Counted from the first letter of the stretch, positions 33,536-45,702 are shown. The stretch is 64,000 nt of DNA from Diphasiastrum complanatum (GCA_029204225.1 CM055110.1:22028881-22092880), one strand, 5' to 3'. Notes: generated by a model from the letters alone, not told the origin. Numbers and translations are program-made.

Positions 33536-34019
33536 TGGACCTCTTGGATCTCTGTAGATCCTACTTACAAAATTTGTCTCGCTCATTGGCGCGGACTTCT
33601 CTATTCTGTATTTTGTCTATCTGTGTCTGTGTCTGTGTCTCATTAGGTGCATCTAGTGATTGCATATATTCAGAGTAATATCTTGATTAGATAGATTAAA
33701 CAATCTAAGTCTAATCATAGATTACAAGAGTGGTGGATTAGGCACGTCCTAACGCTCTTTTGCTAATGTCATCATATCATATCAAGGATTTATACTTTAT
33801 GGTCCTTGTTTGATCTTTCTGGTCCTTTGGAGCGCGAAGGTCAAAAGTATTCGGCCTTTGGGTGTCTCGAACACTTTCGTTTCGTCATTTGAGCCTCTAT
33901 TTTTGTTCGTGTTGTTCGTGAACATTTCATCTTCAAGGTTTTCGTTTCTCGAGGTCTTCAAGATATTCGTCAGGTTGGGAGTCGAGAGCTAGCAGAGCTT
34001 TGGTAACAGAAACATTTTG
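33536..34019. other. Non-coding, possible LTR sequence
   Basis: Contains a (GTGTCT)n-like run near 33620 and repeated TTTCGT/TTCGT words. It lies downstream of the RNase H relic on the minus strand, where its 3' LTR would be, but no TG/CA ends or polypurine tract could be fixed. Confidence 0.3.
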
Positions 34020-34975
34020 TTTCTTCAGCTCCCTCTCAAAGCGTGATAGCTTGATGACTCCTAGACTGCTCCTCTATTTCTCAAACAAACCTTTGTCTAA
34101 GGCCTTTGTGAAGATGTCAGCAACCATCTTATTTGCTCCAATGAAAGTAGTCTGCAGCTTCTTCTTTTCGATCAGATCCCTTATCAAGTGGTACTTGATT
34201 GTAATGTGTTTCATCCTTGAGTGAAATATGGGATCCTTTGTTAGGTGTATTGCGGATGTATTGTCCATCTGCAAAATTAGAGGTTCATTTCTCATTTCAC
34301 CTAGTTCGTCAAGGAACTGTTTGAGCCGAGTGATTTCATTGGCCATCTTCACTGCTGCTACGTATTCTGCTTCACAAGATGATTGAGCCACAATGGTCTG
34401 TTTTTTGCTGACCTAGAGAATTGCTGCTCCTGCTGCGATGGTATATCCTCCTGAGACACTTTTGCAGTCGTCCTTGAGAGATGCCTAGCTAGCATCACTG
34501 TATGAAAGCATCTAGAATCCTGCATCATGAGAATAACACAACTCAAAATCCTTTGTTAGCTGAAGGTACTGCAAGATTCGCTATACGATCTTCCAATGAG
34601 TCGAACCTGGATTCGTACTGAATTGGCTCATCCTGAACACGGCATAAGCAATGTCAGGACATGTGTTATCTGCAAGATACATTAGTGATCCGATTAGCTT
34701 ACTGTATGGTGTATACTGCATCAGTTCTCTTTCCTCTTCAGTCTTCAAACAATCTCCATTCGTCAAGATTGTTCCTGCAAGCATTGCAATATTTGCTCCC
34801 TACAATTCATCATCCCAAAATCTTCTAGGATTTTCTTGGTATATCTGGACTGGTGAAGGTAGAATTTTCCTTCATCATAGTCTCTGTCAATCTCTAAGCC
34901 AAGATAACATCTGGCTTCTCCTAGGTCTGTAATCTCGAAATGTTTCGAGATGTCACACTTCACCTCAGCAAGTTT
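34020..34975 (-). pseudogene. Copia E: RT end and RNase H relic
   Basis: Read on the minus strand: EITDLGEARCYLGLEIDRDY (RT C-terminal part), the connection LIGSLMYLADNTCPDIAYAV, SQFSTNPGSTHWKIV, a broken stretch with SYSDA-like sequence, then RNase H AQSSCEAEYVAA, LQMDNTSAIHLTKDPIFHSR, MKHITIKYHLIRD and ADIFTKAL. Stops and shifts occur near 34785, 34550 and 34392. Sequence style differs from the gag-bearing copias nearby, closer to another copia lineage. Upstream pol is missing. Confidence 0.85.
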
Positions 34976-35878
34976 TGGTGCTAAAAACTAGTATTGAGAG
35001 GGCAAGCTAGAATCTTGACTTTGGTGAGAAGATTTGATTCCAAACTTGGTAGGGACCCAAATCCGTATTGTTCACATGTGTGGGCACCTTTGAACCTGCA
35101 TTTAATGCATGATATTCATTTGATCCATAAAAATCCAATTTGTTAGCTTTTGATGTAATTTTTGGTGGAAATTCTAGGATAAGCTACTAAGATCAAGTGC
35201 CATTGATTAGATTTAAATTTGATTAATGAGATATAATTAATCTAGGGTGAAATCAGATCATTTAAACTTGTTTTACAGGTCTTGAAAGTACATCAAAGTG
35301 TGTGAGTGATATTTATCATGTTTTTGTCCAAAAATGGTGAAAATTGGCAGGATTTGATAAGTCTTTGATAGAGTCTCATCTAATCTTCGTTTCTTCTTTG
35401 TGAGCGAGTGTAAGAACTGTAACTAGAATACCAAAGAGAGGGCTAGAAGTCAAATTTGAGGTAATCAAGACAAAGTGAAACCTTTGTGAGTTTCTAGGTT
35501 CAAATCAAAACCAATTTTCTTAAGCATTGTTTTGTAGGATCCTTCCAAAAGTTCTTTTGAATCAAGATCAAGGGGATCTTGCTATTTGAATCTTTGTGCA
35601 TTTCAAATAAGTTTCTAGTGGGAAAATTTTGGAAAAGAACTTAGGGAGGGTCAAGAAGTTCAACTGTTCATTGATTTTCTAGAGTAGTCAATAGAGTGAA
35701 GAATTAGCAAGATTTGATTGTAAGTCATTCCAACTTTGTGAGAGAGTGCTAGAACTGAGATTATAAGTCCATTTGTTGGACTAGAAATCTAATTTGAGTG
35801 AAACACTACAAGTGTGAGACCTTTGTGAGTTTCAAAGTCAATCAAATCTATCTCTTGTTTTTAGAAATCACTAGTAAG
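34976..35878 (+). other. LTR/leader region upstream of copia F gag
   Basis: AT-rich, no ORF. It contains TTCACATGTGTGG near 35073, a one-base variant of the CACACGTGTG palindrome. The words CTTTGTGAG and AAGATCAAGG recur. No tRNA primer site was found, so the LTR/leader border is unknown. Confidence 0.4.
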
Positions 35879-36687
35879 ATGGGATCTATTGGAGCATACC
35901 TTCTAGAAGCTAGTGAGAGATTGAATTCTACAAATTATGCTATTTGGAAGGTAAGGATGGAGTCACTCATGGTGCTCCAAGACCTTTATGATTTTTTTTT
36001 ATTGAAGATGACGATGAACCTCTAGGTGCACAGGAATTAGTGAGATACAAGAAGAGATCTAGGCTTGCACTTCACTGTATTAAAATGAATGTAAGCAATG
36101 ATCTTTTGAGGGAAGTATCATCATGTACAAGTGCTAAAGAGGCTTGGGAGTCTTTGAAATCAATCTATGAATCTAGCAACACTTTTAGAGTTCTTATGCT
36201 TAGAAATCAAATTTTGCAAAAAAAAAAAAAAACATGAGGATAAGTGAGGAGAGTGCAAAGATTATGTGCTTAGAATCAAGTCTCTAAATAGGGAATTGGC
36301 TTCTATTGGAGAGAAGATTCAAGATGGAGAGCTTGTACAAATTGTCCTTAATGGTCTAGGAGATGACTTTGCAAATTTGGTCCAAATTTTTGCCATCCAA
36401 GACACTTTGCCAACTATAGAAAAACTTCATAGTGTATTAGTGGCTGAAGAGTGTAGGATGCTCTACACCAAGACATTGTCCTTGCAGGATGGAGATGAGA
36501 AAGCCAATTTCTCATTTGAGGGCAAAAAGAAAACCAATGGAAAGAAGAAGCATCCAAAGGAGGCCAAAGAAGAGGATGATGCATCAAGCTCAAAGGACAA
36601 GTCAAAGCAAAAATGCTTCTTTTGTGGAAAGAAGGGGCATTATGCATCTGAATGCTATAAGAGACTAAGAGCACAAGAGACTTAGAA
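35879..36687 (+). pseudogene. Copia F Gag, broken at homopolymers
   Basis: Gag from ATG at 35879: GSIGAYLLEASERLNSTNYA, IWKVRMESLMVLQDLYD. A T9 run (35992-36000) shifts the frame; it resumes with EDDDEPLGAQELVRYKKRSR, CIKMNVSNDLLREVSSCTSA, YESSNTF. An A15 run (36218-36232) shifts it again; then YVLRIKSLNRELASIG, VLNGLGDDFANLVQIFAIQD and the zinc knuckle CFFCGKKGHYASEC. It stops at 36683-36685, where an unrelated LTR-like sequence begins. Both breaks sit exactly in homopolymers, so assembly error is possible. Confidence 0.85.
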
Positions 36688-36689
36688 TT

Positions 36690-36952
36690 TGCTTTGCACA
36701 GGAACACAGATCATGCCACACAGTAATATAAAAAGAAAACACTCTCTTCAGCAAGCTCACATAGCAACTGTATTTCACAAAATGAAATTACACTGTACAT
36801 ATAGTTGTTCACTCAGGCAACCCATGCATGACCCAGGTTGCCGTTGGCGGGACGCGTATCCCGTCGACTTGCCTCATGGAGAGGCCAACTGATCCTTATC
36901 CACTGATAGGACCCATAGTACAGTAACACGGTGATTCTAACTTTAATTCTAA
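36690..36952 (-). repeat. 3' LTR of copia G
   Basis: Lies directly downstream (minus strand) of the RNase H of copia G. The minus strand has AAGGGAGAGGG (36951-36963), a polypurine tract, followed by TTAGAATTAAAG. The far end abuts the copia F Gag. No canonical TG was found at the start, so the boundary is approximate. Confidence 0.45.
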
Positions 36953-37007
36953 CCCTCTCCCTTAAAGTAGAGTCACTTTTTATACAGTCATATAAATAGC
37001 TTTAAAG

Positions 37008-39302
37008 TCAACGATCTTTAAGTACAAAAAGCTTTGATCTAAATTTATCAAACTTTTCTCCAGCAAGTGGCTTAGTGAAAATATCAGCTAGTTGTTCTTC
37101 TGTGCTACAATGAACAACATGAATTTCACGACTCAGCAGCCTCTCACATATGAAGTGATACTGAATCTCAATGTGTTTAGTTCTCGCATGGAACACTGGA
37201 TTCTTTGCTAGCTGAATGCCACTCTGACTGTCGCTATGTAAAGTCGTGAGATTTTTCTGCTTCATGCCAATTTCTTCCAAGATTTGTCTCAACCATATAG
37301 CTTCTTGTGCAACACTACACATTGCTTATACTCTACTTCTATGGTGGAAAGAGCAATTGTACTTTGCTTACTAGACCAGGATAAGCAATTACCACAAAAT
37401 TGGAATATAAATCATGTGGCGGATCTACGATCATCATAGTCACCTCCCCAGTCCGCATCCACATAGCCACACAAGTCAAGTAAACCATCATGCTTCCTGT
37501 AAATCAAGCCATACTCTAAATTGCCTTTCACATAACGCAAAATGCGTTTAGCTGCCTTCTAATGCGTTTCCGTAGGTGTTTCCATAAACTGACTTACAAT
37601 ACCAACAACATAGCATATATCTGGTCTAGTTGTGGTAAGGTAAATCAAGCTACCTATTAACTGTCTATATAGCATAGCATCAAATGATTGTGACTCATCA
37701 AGCTTAAAAAGCTTTTTACCTGGTCCAATAGGAGTGTTTTCTGGTTTGCAATCCTACAACCTAAACCTGTGCAGCAACTCTTTGACATACTTCACCTATG
37801 TTAAACCCACTTCATGTCCTTTTTGCCACACTTCTACTCCCAGGCAGTAATGCATCAGGCTGAGATCTGTCATCTCAAATTGTTCCATGAGGTCTTTCTT
37901 GATCATGTCTATCATCTCTTGATTATTTCTCGTAATAATCAAGTCATCAACATAAAGAGCAATCAAAGCAACCATACCATCAAAGCATAAGACATATAGA
38001 TTTGGATCAGAATGTGTTCTCACCATCCCCTTTGAATGAAAGTAGGCATCAATCCTGCTATACCATGCACGTGGTGCTTGTTTAAGACCATAAAGCACTT
38101 TCTTCAAGCGACATACTTTATTTTCCTGTCCTTTCGTTACAAAGCCTTCGGGTTGATCCATGAACACTTCTTTGTGCTCTCCTATACTTCCATTTGCATG
38201 TTACTTAGTCATGTATACCCATTTTCAACCAATGGGTTTCTTGCCAACTGGTGGTTCTACTAAGTCCCATGTGCTATGCTTAGCAATTGACTCCATCTCC
38301 TCTCCCATGGCCTTGACCCAAATGTCATCATCCTTCGCTTCACCATAAGTCAAAGGTTCTTTGCTTTGGATAATGCTAGATAAGAGAGCATAATTTGCTT
38401 CATACCTTTCAGGTAGTATCTTCTCTCTTGTTGGTCTTCGTAGCTCTCCCTGGTTAGATGATCCTGGAAAGTCATCTATGTCACGGCTCTCCATCAATCT
38501 CTCAAACCACTTAGGGAGCTTTCTGTCAGGTGATCGGCTTCCTGGTGAAAATGTATCCCACGGTACATCCTTCTCCTTGCGTTTGTCACCTGTAACTTCA
38601 ATCCTTCTTGGACCAAAAGGTTTGTCCCTACCTCTCCAACCTGTTTCTTGAGGTTGAGTAGTAGTATTTTGAGATGTATCCTCATGTTCATCACTCGGAA
38701 GGTCAATGAATGGATCATCATCAGGTGGTATCCTCACTATACCATCTTTTCCACTGGATGTGTCTATCTTCTCAGCATCCTCATCTTTATACATCTTGGA
38801 TTCATCAAAGATAACATCACGGCTTATATAAATTTTGTTTTCGATTGGATCAAAGCATCTATAGCCGTTCACACGATCATCATATCCTAGGAATATGCAC
38901 TTGATAGCTTTTACATCAAGTTTACGTCTCTCTTCTTTAGGAATGTGTACAAAGGCCTTACATCCAAAGATTCGCAAGTGGTTCACCTTTGGCTTCTTCT
39001 TCATGAATGCTTCCTCAGGTGTTATCTTTGGTATGGCAATGGTAGGACTTCTATTTTGAAGATAGACTGTGGTGCTACATGCTTCTGACCAAAAATCTTT
39101 TGGTAGTTTCATCTCAGCTAGCATAGATCTGGCACTTTCCACAATCGTACGATTCTTGCGCTCAGCTACACCATTGAGAGCAGGAGTATGAGCTTGCGTA
39201 TATTGTCTTTTAATCCCACATTGATCACAAAGATCATTGAAGTCATTAGACTTGTACTCACCTCCACTATCTGATCTTAGGACTTTGATCTTCTTACCTG
39301 TC
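37008..39302 (-). pseudogene. Copia G: integrase, RT, RNase H, 5' truncated
   Basis: From 39302 downward on the minus strand: integrase (LRSDSGGEYKSNDFNDLCDQ, NGVAERKNRT, then an open 305-codon frame 38225-39142 with LRIFGCKAFVHIPKEERRKL and FDESKMYKDEDAEK), reverse transcriptase (MFMDQPEGFV, LYGLKQAPRAWYSRIDAYFH, LYVDDLIITRN), a stop-broken connection, and RNase H (LRQILEEIGMKQKN, HARTKHIEIQYHF, ADIFTKPLAGEKF). The YVDD box is intact. Gag, protease and the integrase N-terminus are lost at a sharp edge near 39302. It belongs to a different copia lineage from the complete element. Confidence 0.88.
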
Positions 39303-40204
39303 TAATTTCAGAAGTTGAAAATAATGATCTGCATTTTTTTTCTTGCCATGCCACTCGTCGCTTTTCCACCAATTTGAAAGCCAAATCGGCGTCGCCTTCT
39401 GAAATGCACTCAGTCGTCAACTCCCAGCAACATGCCCAGTGGAATGGTGAAATCACTTCTAGCGTACTCCAAACACTTTCTCCATTGCAATCACTCTGTT
39501 TTGCTATACTGTACTTGCAGGTACAGTCCGGGTGCCCTTCGTTTGGAGGTTATAGCCTTTCGTTTGGGTCAAAACGGGCAAAGGACCCAAAAATAGGGAC
39601 TTTTCTAGTTTTTGAACTGTTTCTTCACAATGAAGAAACTTTACTCTTCACTTGTGAAGGGACCCAGCTCAACTTTCAGTATGAAAATTTTAATGAAGTT
39701 GAAGGCCAGAATGCACTTCACTTCTTCAGGGCCTGTTCAAAGCTCATCCAATGGCTGAAGCAATCCAACGGCCCACATGAAGCTCATCTCTACCATTGAT
39801 TATCTTGTATCTGGATCCAACGATCTAGATTTTGTTTGGGCATTAAACCAAAACCATGGAGCCACGACACACTCCAATACACTGAGTCGCCACCCTCCTT
39901 CACATCGCGCGATCTGCCTACGGGCACTTCTCCTCTTGCTTGCTGGCTATGGCTTCACCAAGGTTTTCTCTTGCCCTGCAAAACGTGATTCAGCACCCTC
40001 TCTGATGCGTGGCCACCCACGGCCTTCTGTGATTTAGCTTAGCTAAGCAGGGTGCCCTCCTTCAAACTTTTACAGTTCCAAAAAGAGTTCAGAATGGAGA
40101 GAAATCTCTAATTTTGTGCTTCCAAACCCCAGACCAGGGTTTTTCACACAATCGGTTCTTGGCTTCCAATTCAAAGTGTTCTGACAGGCCTATCCTCTTC
40201 CTCT
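39303..40204 (+). other. Unassigned segment between copia relics
   Basis: About 900 bases of higher GC. A 141-codon frame (39374-39799) shows no recognised domain. Promoter-like or LTR-like words were not convincing. It may be host or captured sequence caught between two truncated elements. Confidence 0.3.
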
Positions 40205-40869
40205 GAGGTCACCCTACTTTTGGAAATCTTTGTGTCCACATGCTTTGTGCATGATCATTCCAATGTAAGGACCAAAGATTATCCTATTTCAATGATAGGA
40301 ATAATGGTAGTGTTTTGCTCTTCAAGTAGAGATTGTAGAATCTACTTGTTTTCAACCAAAGAATTTGTCAATGGCGAAAATGTGATCCTTCAGGAGTGGA
40401 AGATTTGTAAACTTGAAGAAGCACCTTTGGATCAACACCTTATTCAATTCATTGATGGTTTGGAGTCAATTCAAGTGGAGGAGCAAGCTCAAGACCCAAG
40501 GACTCCAAGAAGAACCATGAGTATCAAGATGCAGACATCAAGGCTCAATCATATAGATCAAGCAAGGCAAGTTGTCTTTGGCAACATTATGTATGCACTT
40601 AATAGTTTAATTGATGTATCTTCAAGTGCACAAAATGCCTTGGAATCCATGGCTTGGCATGGTGTATAGTTTTTAAAGTGTGCTACATGTACATATCAAC
40701 ATTTGTGGAACATCTTGTAAGGGATCCTTTAAGAGGTGGTGAAAGATCCTTCATGGACATCATTCTCTATTGGAGTCTCAAAAGTTCCTTGTTTGTAGCT
40801 GGATTTTTTAGACACTTCTAAAAGCAGTCATTCATCTAGCAAGAGAGTTGTAGATAGATCAAGCTAAAT
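40205..40869 (+). pseudogene. Copia H: integrase end and fragments
   Basis: Plus-strand relic: the integrase C-terminal motif in a degenerate form (IFVSTCFVHDHSNVRTKDYP, usual FGC.CFVHVPLETR), GIMVVFCSSSRDCRIYLFS, a linker PRTPRRTMSIKMQTSRLNH, and then a jump to the RT/RNase H connection GGERSFMDIILYW (compare GDERSFMDITLF in the complete element). RT proper is deleted. It is followed by a polypurine tract and LTR. Confidence 0.7.
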
Positions 40870-40880
40870 TTGAGGAGGAA
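40870..40880 (+). promoter_or_regulatory. Polypurine tract of copia H
   Basis: TTGAGGAGGAA directly before TGTTCGTGGG at 40881. Confidence 0.75.
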
Positions 40881-41239
40881 TGTTCGTGGGAGAACATCGC
40901 CTTCTCTCACGCCAATGCGTTGTGTGGGTCTGTCACGCAGTGCCTAAAACCAAGAGGATCAATAGATGATGTTGTAGTTGTTATGCACACATCATTCTAA
41001 ATTTGTCTGATCTCGATTGAATTATTGTCTAGTTATTGTCCGTGTATCTCATTCGCTTGATTTATCTATTCCGCACATAAGTTCAATCTTGTCGAATGCT
41101 AAATTAATTTAAACATAGGTCAGTAGTGTCTGTCTACATTCTAGAGGATTGTAGGAATGATACAACGGGCATTGACCAACAATCATATCTGAAATCCATC
41201 CGAATTCATTCACATTTTGTTTTGCTTCGATTCACATCA
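40881..41239 (+). repeat. Copia H LTR (359 bp)
   Basis: TGTTCGTGGG...TTCACATCA, TG/CA bounded on the strength of the polypurine tract on its left and a primer-site-like sequence on its right. The start carries GTGGGAGAACATCGCC; the body is AT-rich with TTATTGTCTAG repeats. Confidence 0.7.
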
Positions 41240-41240
41240 G

Positions 41241-41280
41241 TGGTATCATAGTTCGATTCTCATCAGTAGGAGTCAGAGCT
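41241..41280 (+). promoter_or_regulatory. Duplicated primer-binding-site-like sequence
   Basis: TGGTATCATAGTTCGATTC at 41241 matches the tRNA-iMet primer site except for T in place of G (TATCAGAG). About 27 bases further on, GGAGTCAGAGCTTGATTCCC repeats the same segment, so the primer site and the following tRNA-like bases occur twice in tandem. Confidence 0.6.
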
Positions 41281-41734
41281 TGATTCCCATCAGGAAACTC
41301 GCCCATCTCCCTATTGGAATTTCAGATTCATGAGCCAGGATCCTCTCCTCGCTTGTATTCATTCACTGTGGCTTGGGGGTGAATAGGTTAGGGTATTGAC
41401 TAGCCTTTCATCTTGGTTGGGTGGTTTATGCTCCACAGGTGTCCTTTTGGTTTGCATGTGACAGGATTCTTGAAGATCTTTACTTGGCAATCGTTATACT
41501 TTCAATACAAGTAGATTGATCTCCTATATGTAGCTACTCGGGGCAAAGGGGAGTGTAAGATGATTGGACCCCTTCTTTCTCTCCTTAAAATCCTATTGGT
41601 TGAGTGACATATGAACCCTCAAACTTGATTGGGCCAAATTGATGAATATCTCTCTTTTGATTGGACCTTAACTCCCATGCCAATACATAAGGACATGGAT
41701 TTGCTTTTGATCAATGGCTTATGCTCTTGTACTT
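41281..41734 (+). repeat. LTR-like block related to 19577-19726
   Basis: Shares the ordered words GGCTTGGGGGTGA, GGTTGGGTGGTTT, CTCCA, GTGT with the region at 19577-19660 and the start with 19090. It indicates a third copy of that LTR type. Ends not determined. Confidence 0.4.
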
Positions 41735-41747
41735 GGCTTTGATACCA
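41735..41747 (-). promoter_or_regulatory. Primer-binding site, one mismatch
   Basis: Plus strand GGCTTTGATACCA; minus strand TGGTATCAAAGCC, one substitution from the initiator tRNA-Met complement. It adjoins TG at 41748 and so marks a minus-strand 5' LTR. Confidence 0.75.
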
Positions 41748-42430
41748 TGTGAAAGTACTGTACTTTAGGACCATAAATGGATTTACAAAAGATCCAAAAG
41801 AGTGATTGGGTGCTTGCTTAACAATCTATCAAAAAACTAGACACAAAAAAGTTGATCTAGATTGGCAATTTGACAAACAACAAGCATTAACAATCAAAAG
41901 CATTGATCAACATTGAAATCCGAGCCCATACATGTGTACTACAGGCTGAAGTATGACCTTCAAGCTGAGAAACACGTAGAAATTGATTTGGTTGTATTTG
42001 GATCACAAAAACTCAATGTACATAGTGAACTAGCTTGAGATTGCCAATGAGCTCCAAAAATATTCTATCTTCTCACTATGGGAGTTGGAATACATAGCAA
42101 CTCTACTTCCTTAGTGAAGTTTGTGGATTTCCAGCATGTAATAAGGAAGTTAACTCAACATTTTTGCCCTATAATGAAACCCTAGTCTATTTCCTAGAGA
42201 CATGCTTGGTAGATATCTAGTTGGTCAATTTTCACCTTAAATCTAGGATTTAGGTCCTATAAACTAGGAATCATTACCAAATTGACATGACCAACCCTAT
42301 GGACTTGATCTAACCTATAGTAGGGTAGGTTTCCCACGTGGCTCCATGGCCTCACTTGTGTGGACCCACTTATGTACATAATTTTCATTATTCTACATGG
42401 TTTTTGATCAAGCTAGATTTGCCAATTGTT
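41748..42430 (-). repeat. Copia 5' LTR, right copy of 33 kb LTR
   Basis: Begins TGTGAAAGTACTG next to the primer site. From 41914 to 42430 it matches 32997-33535. The palindrome here is degraded (CATACATGTGTAC). It probably is the 5' LTR and the 33-kb copy the 3' LTR of one minus-strand element whose interior was replaced or invaded, or two independent insertions of one family. The outer end may extend beyond 42430. Confidence 0.65.
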
Positions 42431-43311
42431 GGCAATTCTTCACATCTAGGACATGTGTCAACACCTCATAGGACTCGACATGGATGTCTTTTTGCCTAAG
42501 CCTAATCATGCATTTGATTTGTACAAGTCATGAGGAGATTGAGGTCCATCCTCATGATGACACTTGGCATGCTTCTACTTGACTAGCTTTTGCTACTTTC
42601 ACACTGCTTTGTAAAACAAGCTAATTTATGATGATCTAATGCAATTAGGAATAATATTCACACGTGGGAACATGCTCCACACACAGTGTGATTCACATAT
42701 GTACATGAAAATGTAAGATGATCAAGATAGATTTTGTATAATCTTTGTACTCCTCAAAATATAACTTGATGACAATTGCTCTCAATGAGCTTGCATCACT
42801 TAGATTCAATGAACCAATTTGTCATTCATCAAAGAAATTGTTTCACTACTATTGATAAAATCCATTAGATACATTGTACTTTTTTTGAATAGAGAATCCT
42901 AAGAAAATTAACATGACAAAGAATCGGCTAAAGAATTTTAATTCATTTTTGTATATTCTGTTCTCCCAACATAGCATGAGAGAATGCATTAATGACATAT
43001 GAAGTTTGGTAAAAGAGTTGAATCCTTTTACACGTAACTTTGTTACTGAGCCAATACTTTTATCCATAATGGTGTAATGCCAAAATATTCACTTTCAATT
43101 ATTTGTACATATAGTGGTGCACTACTTCATTGAATGTTTTAACAACTTTGAAATCAAATGTAGGTCATAAAGATGAAACATTAAATTTGAAAATGTATGA
43201 TTTCTCAGTAATACCTTATCATATTGACAGAAAAAGACATGTTTGTCTTATTTTTTTACAAAAAAAAATACTAGACATCTAGTCTACTTTGATGATGAGT
43301 GCAATTCCGAA
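42431..43311. other. No gene seen
   Basis: AT-rich sequence; possible outer part of the preceding LTR up to about 42620. No sustained ORF, RNA gene or clear repeat. Confidence 0.45.
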
Positions 43312-43365
43312 TCTATATATATAAAACTATTTGTGCGCATGTCATGCGCATATGTATGGGGGGGG
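43312..43365 (+). mobile_element. Helitron-like terminus (putative)
   Basis: TCTATATATATAAAACTATT after an A, followed by a small hairpin word TGCGCATGTCATGCGCA and a G9 run. Plant Helitrons insert between A and T and often begin TC with an AT-rich start. Only the terminus is proposed; no Rep/helicase is present. Confidence 0.3.
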
Positions 43366-43439
43366 GGCAGGCATCCTCCTCTCCTCACCCATGCATACAC
43401 ATTTTTTGAACTGAAAATCTAAAAAAAGAGGATGCATGT

Positions 43440-43560
43440 ATGGGGAGGAGGATGCATGGCCCTCCTCCCCATGCATGCATATACATGGCCCTCCTTCCTT
43501 CCTCTCTGTCTCTCTCTCTCTCTCTCTCTCCCCCCCCCCCCTATACCCTACTTTGCCCCC
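43440..43560. repeat. Inverted repeat and CT/C runs
   Basis: GGGGAGGAGG (43441-43450) and CCTCCTCCCC (43462-43471) form a hairpin around ATGCATGG. A (CT)n run at about 43507-43530 passes into C10 and a TATACCC word. Confidence 0.6.
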
Positions 43561-44230
43561 TCTCAGCCAATTTGAATCTCTCTCTCTCTCTCGTGATCAT
43601 CCCCTCAACCTCTCTCAAGATCCCCCGCTTCTTCTCTCTCCTTCACTCTACTTGCTTGCGATCCGTGCTCTGTTTGCTTTTTCTTTGGATCCGATTTCGT
43701 TCTCTGGGCCGCTCTCTTCTTCTACCTGCTGGCCGCTTCTGGTTGCTATCTGGCCCTTGCACATTTCTAGGAAAGAAATATGATTCTTACTCTTTGTAAT
43801 GTCTAGGCGTTTTGTTTGGAAGGTGAGCTTGAAAGAGGCAAACATTGACAAATTTGAGACGTCTTGACATGAGCGATTCATTCTACAAAAGTGAATATAG
43901 GCAGCTTCAGTAGTGAAGCAAATACGTTGGTGCTGTATAGATAGAGATAGGAGGCACAAAGGCTCACAATATTTTGAGTGAGGGTAACTACTACCATGTC
44001 TGTGGCTATCTATGGGGAGCGGTCGCTATTTGACAAACTTCACGGATTTCCACCTATTGCGAAGCGGCTGCGTTGCAATGGAAACTCTCCTATCTGCTTT
44101 CCCTCTTCGACCCCCAGAAGGTCCCGAAGTAGTTCTCCTAATCTGTTTTGCAATGGCCTGCAAATGAAAAAACATGTGACTCACTTTCTAACAGTTCACA
44201 GAGCTTGTAGTGCGTCGTGAACGGAAGCTA
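43561..44230. other. CT-skewed, no supported gene
   Basis: Pyrimidine-rich plus strand; open frames here are long on both strands because of low complexity and show no domain. Confidence 0.4.
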
Positions 44231-44370
44231 AGGATAACATTTCCCTGCACATTCTCTCTCTCTCTCTCTGCTTGTGGTTGTGGAGGTGTTTGCGGCCCCT
44301 CCCTTTATCCCGCATTTCATCCGCATAGGGACCACATTCAGGCCATCTCACGGTTCTCTCTGCCTGCGGG

Positions 44371-44405
<35 letters not shown>

Positions 44406-44448
<43 letters not shown>
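44406..44448. repeat. (TA)n microsatellite
   Basis: About 21 TA units joined directly to a (CT)n run. Confidence 0.95.
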
Positions 44449-44450
<2 letters not shown>

Positions 44451-44557
44451 TGTAGTTGTGGAGGTGTTTGCGGCCCCTCCCTTCATCCCGCATAGGGACT
44501 GCATTTCACCCGCGTAGGGATCGCATTTAGGCCATTTCACGGTTCTCTCTGCCTGCG

Positions 44558-44606
<49 letters not shown>

Positions 44607-44975
44607 CTTACACTGCAGAGGACTACATTTCACCGCACCTCTCTCTCTCTGCGTACGATTGTGGAGGTGTTTGCGGCCCCTCCCTTCATCCTGCATAGGG
44701 ACCGCATTTCACCGCATTTTCACGGCCCATTGGACCGTTGTTGACCCCTCCCAAACGACCGCAAAGGAGGTGTTTGTGGCCTCTCCGTTCATCCTGCATA
44801 GGGATTGCATTTCACCCGCATGGGGCCTGCATTTAGGCCATTTCATGGTTCTCTCTGCCTGCGGGTCTCTCTCTCTCTCTCTCTCTCTGCCTGCGGGTGC
44901 GGAGATGTTTGCGGCCCCTCCCTTCATCCCGAATAGGGACCGCATTTAGGCCATCTCACGGTTCTCTTTGCCTGC

Positions 44976-45012
<37 letters not shown>

Positions 45013-45099
45013 ACACCGTTAAGGACCTCATTCAGGCCATCTCACGAAGCTCTCTCTCTCTCTTTGCCTACGGGTGTCTCTCTCTCTCTGCCTACAGGT

Positions 45100-45215
45100 T
45101 AGAGTTTAAATGACATCTGGAGCATGAGCAAATGAGTGCTGATTCAGTTGTTGCATTAGCGCATTCTCTCTCTCACTCACGGTTCTCCCTCTCTCTTGCT
45201 CATGGTTCTCACAAT

Positions 45216-45291
<76 letters not shown>

Positions 45292-45497
45292 CGTAGAGGA
45301 CCGCATTTCACCGCACATCTCTCTCTCTCCCTCTGCCTACGGGTGTGGAGGTGTTTGCGGCCCCTCCCTCATCCCGCATTTCACCCACATTTTCACGACA
45401 AAGGACAGTCCATTGGACCGTTGTTGACCCCTCCCAAACAACCGCAAAGGAGGTGTTTGCGGTCCCTCCCTTTCTCCCGCATAGGGACCGCATGTAG

Positions 45498-45574
<77 letters not shown>

Positions 45575-45642
45575 GCGGGTGTGGAGATGTTTGCGGCCCC
45601 TCCCTTCATCCCGAATAGGGACCGCATTTAGGCCATCTCACG

Positions 45643-45702
<60 letters not shown>

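Noticed and set aside
39374-39799. 141-aa ORF as a host gene
   Set aside because: No recognisable domain and no supporting splice or promoter context; kept only as an unassigned segment.
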